Assembly (NCBI GenBank): GCA_965213885.1
Contig: OZ243919.1
Coordinates: 3,348,001-3,412,000 of the forward strand
DNA: 64,000 nucleotides
Source of the DNA: VYFG01 sp965213885
GTDB lineage: Bacteria > Pseudomonadota > Gammaproteobacteria > Arenicellales > Poriferihabitantaceae
Reading direction: 5' to 3'
Shown here: in pieces, positions 17,139 through 26,250 of the stretch
Layout: the number at the start of each line of letters is the position of its first letter
Numbering within the stretch: the first letter of the stretch is position 1
The notes under the pieces: model-generated
The model's database searches: none
Told to the model about the DNA's origin: nothing
What the model saw: only the letters and a program-made list of their open reading frames with translations
Translations under genes and position numbers: made by a program

Positions 17139-19352
17139 TCACTCCTTGAGCGGCGACTGCGGGGCGAGCGCAGCCGGCGCGGCAAGGGGAGTCGGCGCGA
17201 TGCTGACCGGAACGGGCGCCCCGATCAGGACGACGTTGCCGTTTTCAAAGGTAGCCCATTCGAGATGGCGGAACACGTTGCCGTCCGGGCGCACGCTGGC
17301 ACGAAACGCCTGTCCGTTGTAGTTCTGCCGGTCTTCGCTCCGCAGGGCGGACAGGCGGGGAATCAGGTGATAGGTCTCCAGCCCCAGGGCATACAGACGG
17401 TCCAGCGGGGTGAAGCCGTAGGGAGACTTCGCCACCGGCTGCGGTTCGGGTTCCGGCTCCGGCTCGAGAACGGCGGCAGATGGCTCCTCCCCCTGCACGG
17501 TCTCGGAATCGGTCTGTCGGGCGGCAACCGCCGGCTCCAGGCCGGTTGTCGTCGCCTCGTCCGCGGGGGCGGCGTCCGGTTCCGGCGGGACCGGCCCGGC
17601 GCCCGGCGCCATGCCGGGGAGCGGGTCCTCCGGGCCCGTGTCCGGCACGGGAAGCTCATACCGGATGTCCACCACCCAGGGCATGTCGCCGAAGATCACC
17701 CCGTCGAGGTCAGCGTCCACCGCGGGGTTCAACTTGCCGCTGAATATGCTGGAAGTGGCATAGATGGGCAGGTCATGGGCCTGGAAGAACCGGAGCTGGG
17801 GCACCAGCAGCCGTGCCTGGTGCGCGTTGCCGGCCAGGAATAGCAGGTCCATGTCGTCCCGGCGCCGGGGGTTGAATTCCAGGTTGCGCCCGACCTGGGC
17901 GCTCAGCACCTTGCGCCGCACCGTGCTTTGATTCACTTCCAGGAATTGCTGGATCGCGCGCGAATATTCCTCGATCGCATCGGGGAAGGACCGGTTCGCC
18001 ACCAGGGTGCCCCCCAGGTTGAGCCAGGCTTCGGCGAAGGCCCCGGCCGCCCGCCTGCCCCAGTTCGAATCACTGTGGAAGATCGCAGCCTGGCGGTGTC
18101 CGTCGGCGAAGGCTCGAGCGGCCACCTGCTCCGTTTCCGGTTCCGGCGACAGGCTGATGCCGTACAGGCTGTCGGATCGGGACTCCGGAGGGATATCCGC
18201 CAGGACCAGGGTCGGCATGGCAGGCGGGGCGTCCTGCAGCAGTGCGGCGGTTGCCTCCCTGCCGAGCGGCCCCACCACGAAGTCCGCCCCCCCGGTCATG
18301 GCGGACTGGTAGTAGAACGCCGACAGGGAAGGGTCTGCCCCGATATCGTGCAGGCTCACCGAGGGCCTGGACGGGCCTGTGTCCCGGTGATGGGCGTCCA
18401 TGAAACCATCGTGAAAGGCCTGGGCCGCGCTGCCGAAGGGTGAGGTGAACGGCAGCAACAGGGCGATATGACCGAATTGGTCGAGGTGCAGCAGTGACGC
18501 CCCGCCGAGCAGTTCATCCCTGGCAGGATGGCCGGCGTAGCTGTTGCGCCAGAAAATGAGCGCCCGGTCGCGCTCGGTATCGGGCAGATCCCGGAGGGCC
18601 GCCAGATCGACCCAGCCGTCCACCAGGTTCGCGGGCAGGCCGTTGTTGTTGGCGCTCTGCTTGAGCAGGGCCTGTTCCAGCGTGCTGGTCTGTTCCACCA
18701 GGTTGAGTATGCGCTGCTGGCTGTCGAGCTGCCCGTCCCCCGTCAGCAGCCGATCGCGCAGGTAAAGGTTGACCAGGGCGTCCACGTGCCGGTCAAGGCC
18801 GAGCTGTGCATCCGCCAGGGTTTCCAGCACCAGCACCCTCTCGTCCGGCGACCATTCAGGATCATTGCGCAGCGGCTGGAGAAACCGTATCGCGGTCTGG
18901 AACTGGCTGAAGCCCAGGGCGATCCGGCCCCGCTGCAGGTTGAACCGGTTGCCCTGGTCCCGGCTCAGGAGCACGTCAAGCAGGTAGTTTGCCTGGGTTT
19001 CGGCATGGGTGAACTCCCGCAGTTCCAGGAACCCGTCGATCGCATCGAGGCGGAGCCCGGTCGACAGTTTCGGGGGCGCGATATCCGCCCGCAGCGCAAG
19101 GTCCCAGGGTCCCTCGCTTTCGAGCTCCTGCATGCTGATGACCACCTCCGGTTCCAGTCCCTGGACCAGCACCGGATCCGGCTCGGGAACAGTGACAGTG
19201 ACGGTGACGACGGGTTCCTCCTTCTCCACCACCACCGGCTCCGGTTCGGGGGCGACGGCGCAGCCTGCCAGCATCAACAGGACGACAGCAAGGGCCATCG
19301 GTAGGCACACGATTTGCCTGCCGCGTTCCGGTTTCCGGGCGGCGCATCTCAT
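17139..19352 (-). CDS. lpoA: Penicillin-binding protein activator LpoA (LppC)
   Basis: About 737 aa from ATG 19352. The signal peptide ends in lipobox LMLAGC. A region rich in Pro, Glu and Val follows the Cys (about residues 28-55), then TPR-like helices (about 60-280) and a periplasmic-binding-protein-like domain (about 290-700). LpoA spans the periplasm from the outer membrane and activates the transpeptidase of PBP1A, encoded at 33165-35606. Near codons 560-645 the C-terminal domain carries a low-complexity insert of Pro, Glu, Ala and Asp that breaks the family pattern. The gene is divergent from rsmI, the standard arrangement. Confidence 0.88.
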   Translation of the reverse strand: MRCAARKPERGRQIVCLPMALAVVLLMLAGCAVAPEPEPVVVEKEEPVVTVTVTVPEPDPVLVQGLEPEVVISMQELESEGPWDLALRADIAPPKLSTGLRLDAIDGFLELREFTHAETQANYLLDVLLSRDQGNRFNLQRGRIALGFSQFQTAIRFLQPLRNDPEWSPDERVLVLETLADAQLGLDRHVDALVNLYLRDRLLTGDGQLDSQQRILNLVEQTSTLEQALLKQSANNNGLPANLVDGWVDLAALRDLPDTERDRALIFWRNSYAGHPARDELLGGASLLHLDQFGHIALLLPFTSPFGSAAQAFHDGFMDAHHRDTGPSRPSVSLHDIGADPSLSAFYYQSAMTGGADFVVGPLGREATAALLQDAPPAMPTLVLADIPPESRSDSLYGISLSPEPETEQVAARAFADGHRQAAIFHSDSNWGRRAAGAFAEAWLNLGGTLVANRSFPDAIEEYSRAIQQFLEVNQSTVRRKVLSAQVGRNLEFNPRRRDDMDLLFLAGNAHQARLLVPQLRFFQAHDLPIYATSSIFSGKLNPAVDADLDGVIFGDMPWVVDIRYELPVPDTGPEDPLPGMAPGAGPVPPEPDAAPADEATTTGLEPAVAARQTDSETVQGEEPSAAVLEPEPEPEPQPVAKSPYGFTPLDRLYALGLETYHLIPRLSALRSEDRQNYNGQAFRASVRPDGNVFRHLEWATFENGNVVLIGAPVPVSIAPTPLAAPAALAPQSPLKE

Positions 19353-19414
19353 TGCGGCGAATTCAAGGATGGATTGAGTGGTAGAGTGTGGATAAAAGTA
19401 TACGGGACCCAACC

Positions 19415-20275
19415 ATGAACAGCAAAACCGGTGTGCTTCATGTCGTTGCCACGCCCATCGGCAATCTCGGTGACCTGTCTCCGCGGGCGAGGGAGACGCT
19501 GTCGCAGGCGGACCTGGTCCTGGCCGAGGATACGCGCAGGACCGGGGTGTTGATGCGGCACTTCAATCTCGGCACGCCGCTCCGGTCCTTCCACGATCAT
19601 AACGAACGGTCGCAGGTGCCGGAGGTTCTCCGGCGGCTGTCCGCGGGGGAAAACATCGCCCTGGTGAGCGACGCCGGGACACCGCTGATATCCGACCCGG
19701 GGTATTCCCTGGTCAGCGAGGCGCGCCGACAGGGATTTACGGTATCCCCGGTGCCGGGGCCCTGTGCGCTGGCGGCGGCGCTGTCAGCATCCGGCCTGCC
19801 TGTCGACCGTTTCGTATTCGAGGGATTCGTGCCGGCCAAGCCGGGTGCCAGGCAGGCGCTGCTGGCCCGGGTGGCCGGGGAGGAGCGCACCGTGGTGCTG
19901 TATGAATCCAGCCACCGGATCCTGGAAACCCTCGAGAACATGTCCGCCGTACTCGATTCCGGCAGGACGGTGGTGATCGGGCGGGAGATCAGCAAGAAAT
20001 TCGAGACCTTCTACCAGGGGGATGCGGTCGACGTGCTGGGACAGTTGCGCGCCGGTACCGGGCACCAGCACGGGGAGTTCGTCGTCATGGTGGAGGGCGC
20101 TCCGCCGCAAGACGCGGATGAGACAATGCTCAGGAGGCTGTTGGAGCTGTTGCTGCAGGAACTGCCGGTGAAAACCGCCAGCCGTATCGCCGCGGCCTGG
20201 TTCGGTGTCGGGCGCAACCAGGTCTATGCACTGGCCCTGGACCTCGGGAAAGAACCCCGCTCCAGTCAAGAATAG
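19415..20275 (+). CDS. rsmI: 16S rRNA (cytidine-1402-2'-O)-methyltransferase RsmI
   Basis: A 286-aa tetrapyrrole-methylase-fold protein. It starts GVLHVVATPIGNLGDLSPRA and contains LVLAEDTRRTGVLM, LVSDAGTPLISDPG and YESSHRILETL, all RsmI hallmarks. It methylates the 2'-OH of C1402 in the ribosomal P site using S-adenosylmethionine. ATG 19415 gives the usual N-terminus and length. Only 62 bp separate it from the lpoA start on the other strand. Confidence 0.93.
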   Translation: MNSKTGVLHVVATPIGNLGDLSPRARETLSQADLVLAEDTRRTGVLMRHFNLGTPLRSFHDHNERSQVPEVLRRLSAGENIALVSDAGTPLISDPGYSLVSEARRQGFTVSPVPGPCALAAALSASGLPVDRFVFEGFVPAKPGARQALLARVAGEERTVVLYESSHRILETLENMSAVLDSGRTVVIGREISKKFETFYQGDAVDVLGQLRAGTGHQHGEFVVMVEGAPPQDADETMLRRLLELLLQELPVKTASRIAAAWFGVGRNQVYALALDLGKEPRSSQE

Positions 20276-21022
20276 GCCGCCGGATTCCTGGAATCCGTTG
20301 GCCGGCGTGTCGAGCCTTCGTTCCGTGTCTGCGATGCGATCGCGCACTTCGAGCCCTGGCTGATTGCGCGGCGCGTCCGTGACGGGACCGCTACGCTCAG
20401 GAAGCGCAGAAGGAATCCCGGGTGTTCGCGCTGGTTGAGACAGCCATGTCCGCCGAGAACCCCAGGCGATGCCGGCATGACCTCCGGACAGGCGGTGAAA
20501 CCGCTCGGGATCGGCCAATCGGCGGCCTGCCGGATCACCGGGGTCTGCCGGCGACTTGAACTGGCCGGCACTGCGGGACTGCACCGGGAAATTTCCGACT
20601 CCAGGCTGGATCACGACAGCGGAGGTGAAACCGGTTGAAGTCCGGGTGCACCCGGGCAGCCGATCGATTCCAGGGTTTCGCTTCCTGATTCGACCCCACC
20701 TGGTATTCCATGGGCGGGTACACCACACAAACGCTGGGGAAATGGTATTGTTTGCGGCACAATCAATGCGGAAGACGGGCATATGCGGATCCGGACACAT
20801 GAAAACAGGCCTTACGGGTGAGCTGTTTCGATGCCGGGCCTCGCCGGCCGGCCGGCAGTGCAGGGCACGTGAGCGCCCGACATCGATCGCGGGTAACAGA
20901 CTTTTTTTCCGCGCACTGCTGCCCCGGAAGTCGGGCAGGCGCCCTTCAGGCCGCGATCCGGCGTGACCCGACCGTATTTGATTGCCTGAGATTACCCGCA
21001 TAAGGAGGAAGTCGGTACAGCC
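20276..21022. other. Long spacer after rsmI
   Basis: 747 bp without a gene I can support. The open frames here lack a recognisable motif or a good start. AAGGAGG at about 21002 lies 14 bases ahead of the next gene and may be its distant ribosome binding site. In many relatives rnpB or cell-division genes follow rsmI; here rnpB is 12 kb away, so this may be a rearrangement scar. Confidence 0.45.
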
Positions 21023-23212
21023 ATGTCCCAGAATCAAAACCCGAAACCCGTCCGGAAGGGAGGACCTGACAGTGCCACCCGGCCGTTGGTGGCTGCGGGA
21101 CTGGTTTCCCTGGACTGTGAAACTACCGGGCTGGATATCTTCAGGGATCGGCTGATTCAGCTTGGCGGAGTCAGGATCCGGGGCGGGCAGGTCGACCCGG
21201 AAGACCGGTTTGACAGCCTGGTCAACCCGGGGGTGGACATTCCCCCGGCGTCGTTTGCGGTGCACGGCATTTCAGGCAACGACCTGAAGGGGGCGCCTGA
21301 TTTCAGCGGGGTTGCCGGTTCGCTGGACAACTGGCTGGGTCCATCTCTGGTGGTGGGATTCTCCGTCGGATTCGATATCGCCATCCTGCGCCGTGAGCAT
21401 GCGCTGGCGGACATTCCCTGGGAAGCACCCGTCTTCCTTGATATCGCGCTGTTGGCGCGCCGGGCCATGCCGGCACTGCCCGACTATGCCCTGGACACCG
21501 TGGCGGCCCGCCTGGGAATCACCATCACCGGCCGGCACAGTGCCATCGGTGATGCGCTTGCGGCTGCAGAGGTTTTCGTTGCCCTTCTGCCGGTGTTGCG
21601 ACAGGAAGGCATCCGTACCGTGGGGGAGGCCCTGCGTATCTGCCGGGAATCCGGAAATCTTCAGCCGGGCGGGGGGGCGCCGCCCTGGGAGTGGGCCAGT
21701 GAAGCCGTCGGCGTCGATGATCCCGACGAGGAGTCCCTGCCGCCCGTACTGGATGCCGGACAGTACCGGCTACGTGTAGCGGACCTGATGACGGCGGATC
21801 CCGAGGTGATGTCGGCGGACCGGACCGCGGGGGAAGCCCTGTCGCGCATGATGGTCCGGGGGGTGAGCTCCGTGTTCCTCGGCGACGGGCTCGGAGGCCC
21901 GGTGCGCCCGGAAACGTCCGGAATTGTGACGGAGCGGGACATCCTCCGTGCCATCGACCGGCTCAGGGAAGGGGCGCTTGAGCGTTCCCTGGAGAGCCTG
22001 GCCACGCGACCGCTGGAAAGCATCCACGGTGCTGAATTCGTCTACCGCGCCGCAGGCCGGATGTCCCGGCAGGATTTCCGCCACCTGGCCGTCCATGATG
22101 ACAGCGGGGTGGTAACCGGGGCCATTTCAGCCAGGGATCTGCTGAAGGGCGGGGACAGCGATGCCCTGAATCTGGACGACAGTATCGACCTTGCGGAAAG
22201 CCCGGAGGCCCTCGGCCGCGCCTGGTCCGCGCTCGCACCGGTTTCCCGGAGCCTCCTGGAGCACGGGGCCGATGTCCGGGACATCGCCAAGGTGGTCTCC
22301 CATGAGCTGTGCGCGCTCACCCGCCGGGCTTGTGAACTGGCGGAAGCGGAAATGGCGGATGCAGGCCGCGGCAAGGCGCCGAGGCCATGGGCCATGCTCG
22401 TACTGGGATCCGGGGGGCGCGGGGAGTCGCTTCTGGCCATGGACCAGGACAATGCCATGGTGTATGCGGATGGGGAATCCGGGGCAGACGATGAGGAAAC
22501 GGACCGGTGGTTCGCCGAACTGGGTGCCAGGGTGTCCTATATCCTGGACCTGGTGGGCGTGCCGTACTGCAAGGGCGGCGTGATGGCCATGAACGGTGAA
22601 TGGCGCAGGACCCTGTCCGCCTGGCAGAACGAGGTCGGCACCTGGGTGAGCAGGCGCCGTCCCGAGGACATCCTGAATGTCGACATCTTTTTCGATGCAC
22701 GAGTCGTGCATGGTGACCGGGGTCTTGGAGCATTGCTGCTGGATCAGGCATTCAGGGCCGGCGCCGCGTCGCGCGACTTCCTGACGCTGTTGAAACTCAA
22801 TGCCTGCCGTTTCGACAGCGCCATCGGCATGTTCGGTCGGTTGAAGCTGGAGGAGGGGCGTCTGGATGTGAAGAAGAGCGGTCTCCTCCCGGTTATCTCG
22901 GCGGCCAGGGTACTGGCGATCCAGGAGGGTATCCGGGTGCGTTCGACCCGCAACCGCCTTGAATCCGCAATGCAGGAGCTTGCGGAAGATGACCCGGTGC
23001 GCGAGGTGCACCAGAATCTGCTGGAGGTGCACCGGATCGTGCTGGCCTCCATCCTCCGTCAGCAAGTCCGGGACATGTCCCGCGGGGTTCCGCCGTCCAA
23101 CCGGGTCGCGCCCGCAGAAATGACGGCCCCTGCCAGGCAACGGCTCAAGTGGGCGCTCGACCGGGTGGATTACGTGTCCAACCTGCTGGGGGATCCCCTG
23201 GGCAGGGGGTAA
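21023..23212 (+). CDS. DEDDh exonuclease - CBS pair - DUF294 nucleotidyltransferase fusion
   Basis: A 729-aa three-part protein. Residues 25-200 form a DnaQ-like DEDDh 3'-5' exonuclease (Asp31 and Glu33 in SLDCETTGLD; HSAIGDALAAAE near the end). Residues about 250-380 are a CBS pair, often a nucleotide sensor. Residues about 390-560 are a DUF294 nucleotidyltransferase like PII uridylyltransferase (GSGGRGE and MDQDN), followed by the DUF294 C-terminal helical domain. CBS-DUF294 proteins usually accompany DUF4212/sodium-solute symporter pairs, and one lies just downstream on the other strand. Here the exonuclease is fused rather than encoded separately. The substrate is unknown. Confidence 0.88.
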   Translation: MSQNQNPKPVRKGGPDSATRPLVAAGLVSLDCETTGLDIFRDRLIQLGGVRIRGGQVDPEDRFDSLVNPGVDIPPASFAVHGISGNDLKGAPDFSGVAGSLDNWLGPSLVVGFSVGFDIAILRREHALADIPWEAPVFLDIALLARRAMPALPDYALDTVAARLGITITGRHSAIGDALAAAEVFVALLPVLRQEGIRTVGEALRICRESGNLQPGGGAPPWEWASEAVGVDDPDEESLPPVLDAGQYRLRVADLMTADPEVMSADRTAGEALSRMMVRGVSSVFLGDGLGGPVRPETSGIVTERDILRAIDRLREGALERSLESLATRPLESIHGAEFVYRAAGRMSRQDFRHLAVHDDSGVVTGAISARDLLKGGDSDALNLDDSIDLAESPEALGRAWSALAPVSRSLLEHGADVRDIAKVVSHELCALTRRACELAEAEMADAGRGKAPRPWAMLVLGSGGRGESLLAMDQDNAMVYADGESGADDEETDRWFAELGARVSYILDLVGVPYCKGGVMAMNGEWRRTLSAWQNEVGTWVSRRRPEDILNVDIFFDARVVHGDRGLGALLLDQAFRAGAASRDFLTLLKLNACRFDSAIGMFGRLKLEEGRLDVKKSGLLPVISAARVLAIQEGIRVRSTRNRLESAMQELAEDDPVREVHQNLLEVHRIVLASILRQQVRDMSRGVPPSNRVAPAEMTAPARQRLKWALDRVDYVSNLLGDPLGRG

Positions 23213-23243
23213 GGCCGGCTCTTTCCGGTTCCCGCAGCAGCGG

Positions 23244-23264
23244 CGCCCGGCATCTCGCCGGGCG
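23244..23264. terminator. GC hairpin between convergent genes
   Basis: Perfect 8-bp stem CGCCCGGC / GCCGGGCG with a 5-base loop lies between the ends of the exonuclease-CBS-DUF294 gene (23212) and the YggT-like gene (23270). There is no T-tract on either side, so it may block RNA decay more than terminate. Confidence 0.4.
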
Positions 23265-23269
23265 GCGGC

Positions 23270-23626
23270 TCAGTCCACGAACAGGCCGATGAACTCTGCC
23301 ACGCCGTGGGCGAATTCGCTTTCCAGCGGAAACGACAGCATTCCCATGATCGAATAGCCCAGCAGCCAGGGCAGGATGTAGAACCGGATCATGTAGAAGA
23401 ACCAGGCCACGTACAGCGGTACCATGGGCCGGATCAGGAAGCCCGGGGTGATGGGTGCGAACAGCCGGATCAGGGGGTCGGTGGAGCGCACGAAGAAGCG
23501 CATGAAGAAGAACGAGCTGTTTTCCGGGAGAAAGATGCCCATGCCGAAACGGCCGATCAGGGTCCACATCACCATGCCGAGGATGTAGTCCAGGACCAGC
23601 AGCCAGATTGGAAACGTCTCGAACAT
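23270..23626 (-). CDS. YggT-like inner-membrane protein
   Basis: A 118-aa hydrophobic protein with about three spans. The pattern RFFVRSTDPLIRLFAPITPG resembles the YggT repeat (a short helix, then TDPLLRPxRRxxPP), but I see only one clear copy. It follows the symporter on the same strand, past a strong terminator, so it may have its own promoter. Function unknown; in several genomes a protein of this type accompanies the DUF4212-symporter-DUF294 cassette, which is recollection. Confidence 0.6.
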   Translation of the reverse strand: MFETFPIWLLVLDYILGMVMWTLIGRFGMGIFLPENSSFFFMRFFVRSTDPLIRLFAPITPGFLIRPMVPLYVAWFFYMIRFYILPWLLGYSIMGMLSFPLESEFAHGVAEFIGLFVD

Positions 23627-23654
23627 GGCCGAAGAATAGGGGAAAAGGCGGGCG

Positions 23655-23683
23655 AAAAAAAGCCGGGGCGAGGCCCCGGCTTT
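23655..23683 (-). terminator. Rho-independent terminator of the symporter operon
   Basis: Perfect 10-bp stem AAAGCCGGGG / CCCCGGCTTT with a 5-base loop. On the minus strand it runs into seven T residues. It lies 20 bp after the symporter stop and just before the YggT-like gene. Confidence 0.85.
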
Positions 23684-23702
23684 CGTTTCCCGGTCGGGAA
23701 GA

Positions 23703-25520
23703 TCAGTGGTCGGAAGCCAGGATGGCCTTTCCGGCCGGTACCCGGGTTTCGTCCACCATTTGCTGGATTTCCTTGTCGGGTTCGGGGGTCATCAGCGATA
23801 CCACCACCATGGCGATCAGGCTCACCGGCATGCCGATGATGCCGAAACGCAGGTGGTCGATGCCGAGCCACGGATCCATTCCGGCGAAGCGGACCATGTA
23901 GAGATACCAGGACCCCGCAGCGAAGCCGAACAGCATGCCCGCGACGGCACCGGCACGGTTCGCGCGTTTCCACCAGATCCCGAGCACGATGGGGAAGAAC
24001 AGGCCCGAACAGGCGAAGTCGAAGGCCCAGGCCACTGCTCCCAGGATACTGGTGAGCTTGAGGCTGGCGACAAACGCGCCCGCTGCACCGATGACGATCA
24101 GCAGTATCCGCGCCACCAGCAGGCGGATGCGGGTTTCTGCCTTGGGATCGATGATCTTGTAGTAAAGGTCATGGGACAGGGCATTGGCGATGGCCAGCAG
24201 CAGACCGTCGGCGGTGGACATCGCCGCGGCCATGCCGCCTGCTGCCACCAGGCCCGAGATCACGTAGGGCAGTCCGGCGATCTCCGGCGTTGCCAGCACC
24301 ACGATATCCCCTCGCATGAAGAACTCGTTGAGTTCGAGAATGCCGTTGCCGTTGCCGTCGATGATCTGCAGGAAGCCCACGTTGGCCCACTTCTGTATCC
24401 ACTCCAGCGAATTGACGTCACTGATGGCCTTGCCGATGATGCCCGTTGGCAGGCTCGGATCCAGCACCTGAAGCTTGGTGAAGGTGGCCAGTGCCGGAGC
24501 GGTGAAGTAGAGCAGAAAGATGAAGAACAGCGACCAGGCTACCGAGTTGCGCGCGGCGCGAACTGTGGGCGTGGTGAAATAGCGCATCAGGATGTGCGGT
24601 AGCGAGGCGGTACCCGCCATCATGCACAGCACCAGGGTGACGAACTTCCAGGCCGCCATACCGGTGCCGGCGGCCACGTGCGGCACGGAAAGCGCCCTGA
24701 GTCCGCCCGTTGCGCCTTCAACGGTCGGCAGGGTGCCGAGCCCGTACATGGCCTCCAGTTCCGTGATCCGCATGACCGCATCGCCGTAAACCAGCTGCGG
24801 AACCAGGCCGAATCCCTGCTTGTTGGACATCCAGAACACCGGCACCAGGTAGGCGATGATCAGCACGATGTACTGGGCCACCTGGGTCCAGGTCACCGCA
24901 CGCATGCCGCCCAGCATGGAACACAGCAGGATGCCGAGGAGACCGAACCAGACGCCGACCTCGAACGGGATCTGCAGGGCGCGTGAGGCGATGGTGCCGG
25001 TGGCGTTGATCTGCGCCGTCACGTAGGTGAACGAGGTGATTACCAGGACCACCACCGCGAGGAAGCGCGCCAGGTTGCCGCCGTAGCGGGTGCCGATGAA
25101 GTCGGGCACCGTGTAGCAGCCGAACTTGCGGAGGTACGGCGCCAGCAGGGAGGCCACCAGCACGTATCCGCCGGTCCAGCCCACCACGAAGGCGAGGTAG
25201 CCGTGGCCGCCGAAGTAGATGCCTCCGGCCATTGCCACGAAGGATGCGCCGGACATCCAGTCCGCCGCCGTGGCCATGCCGTTGAACACCGATGGCACCT
25301 GGCGGCCCGCAACGTAGTATGCGTCCACCTGCATGGTTCGGGACAGCCACCCGATGGCGGCATAGATCAGGACGGTGAACGCAACGAACAGAATACCGAT
25401 GGTGTCGGCGGTTACCCCCATCTGCTCAAGGACAGCCATGAGCAGGATGAAGATGAGGAAGCCGCCCGTGTACAGGCCGTAGACCTTCGGCAGGTTATCG
25501 ATGAAGTTACCCTTAATCAT
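23703..25520 (-). CDS. Sodium:solute symporter, ActP/VC_2705-like
   Basis: A 605-aa SSS-family symporter with about 13 spans. YYVAGRQVPSVFNGMATAADWMSGASF near residue 70 is the signature of the acetate/pyruvate-type subfamily. A variable middle segment (about 370-420) carries the EF-hand-like DGNGNGILELNEFF. A GGAGGAGG ribosome site stands ahead of ATG 25520 and only a few bases separate it from the DUF4212 gene. Together with DUF4212 it likely imports a small carboxylate. The paired exonuclease-CBS-DUF294 protein on the opposite strand may regulate uptake. Confidence 0.9.
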   Translation of the reverse strand: MIKGNFIDNLPKVYGLYTGGFLIFILLMAVLEQMGVTADTIGILFVAFTVLIYAAIGWLSRTMQVDAYYVAGRQVPSVFNGMATAADWMSGASFVAMAGGIYFGGHGYLAFVVGWTGGYVLVASLLAPYLRKFGCYTVPDFIGTRYGGNLARFLAVVVLVITSFTYVTAQINATGTIASRALQIPFEVGVWFGLLGILLCSMLGGMRAVTWTQVAQYIVLIIAYLVPVFWMSNKQGFGLVPQLVYGDAVMRITELEAMYGLGTLPTVEGATGGLRALSVPHVAAGTGMAAWKFVTLVLCMMAGTASLPHILMRYFTTPTVRAARNSVAWSLFFIFLLYFTAPALATFTKLQVLDPSLPTGIIGKAISDVNSLEWIQKWANVGFLQIIDGNGNGILELNEFFMRGDIVVLATPEIAGLPYVISGLVAAGGMAAAMSTADGLLLAIANALSHDLYYKIIDPKAETRIRLLVARILLIVIGAAGAFVASLKLTSILGAVAWAFDFACSGLFFPIVLGIWWKRANRAGAVAGMLFGFAAGSWYLYMVRFAGMDPWLGIDHLRFGIIGMPVSLIAMVVVSLMTPEPDKEIQQMVDETRVPAGKAILASDH

Positions 25521-25523
25521 GGC

Positions 25524-25784
25524 TTATTCCTCCTCCGCAAAGCCGGTTTCCGAGTCGATCTTGTGCTGCGACCAGGCGAACCAGACGATCAGCACCACAA
25601 AGATCACCTCAGAACCTTGCGCTGCCATGTAGAAACCCAATGGAAATCCCATGAAGGAAAACGCGTTCAGCGCATCAGCGAACCAGTGCACCACGAACGC
25701 GAAGATAAACCAGAGAATGAGAGTAATGGTCATCAGACGTCTGGTTCGCGCCCAATGCTCCTCTCGCCTAGAATCGTTTGCCAT
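25524..25784 (-). CDS. DUF4212 small subunit of sodium/solute symporter
   Basis: An 86-aa protein with two spans (about residues 17-37 and 45-68) and a charged N-terminus (SRREEHWARTRRLM), matching DUF4212. GAGAGG stands ahead of ATG 25784. These proteins are always paired with a VC_2705-type symporter and probably act as its accessory subunit. It is first in the operon; the promoter must lie in 25785-26000. Confidence 0.88.
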   Translation of the reverse strand: MANDSRREEHWARTRRLMTITLILWFIFAFVVHWFADALNAFSFMGFPLGFYMAAQGSEVIFVVLIVWFAWSQHKIDSETGFAEEE

Positions 25785-26250
25785 CGGTAGCCTCTCTTGG
25801 TTTTGTTAGTTGTGTGTGGGGGTACTTTGGATTAGATACAGCTATCTGTCGGAATATACTTACCCCGTCATCGTATATTAACGTAAAACCGGATGAAATG
25901 GCACCAGTCGAAACTCCAAGGACATTTCACCCTCAAGGATGGAGTTGTATGATAGGCAGGGATTTGCGGGTTCATTGTTCGTTCAGGGTCGAACAGGGGT
26001 CGGCAGGGGGCTGATCATTGACCGAGCCGGGGTGATCGACCGGATCGAAAGGGCTGATTGGTCACGCCGGGCTGTCGCGGCGCACAGCGCGGCGGGGGCC
26101 TGATCAAATCAAGAGAGGTTCGGGTCCGCTCAGTTCGTGGATGCTGGCTGAGAGCGCTGTTCGGGACACGACTTCATGCGCGGTGTGCCGACCTGTCCCT
26201 CTCGTTCCTGGAAGTCCTGCGTTCCTGCCTTTCGAAGGCTGCGCCGAGCT
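25785..26250. other. Spacer upstream of DUF4212 and downstream of znuA
   Basis: 466 bp. The left 100 bp are AT-rich and probably hold the symporter promoter. The right part is GC-rich with no supported gene; one frame around 26017-26105 resembles coding sequence but has no start or motif. No znuA terminator is evident. Confidence 0.45.

Noticed and set aside
15911..17149. A 412-codon + strand frame over the GldFG-like end and dolP
   Set aside because: It crosses two real genes on different strands and has no domain; the dolP frame has a lipobox and BON motifs.
25785..26250. Possible extra gene between the symporter and znuA
   Set aside because: One short coding-like frame (about 26017-26105) lacks a start, ribosome site and motif.
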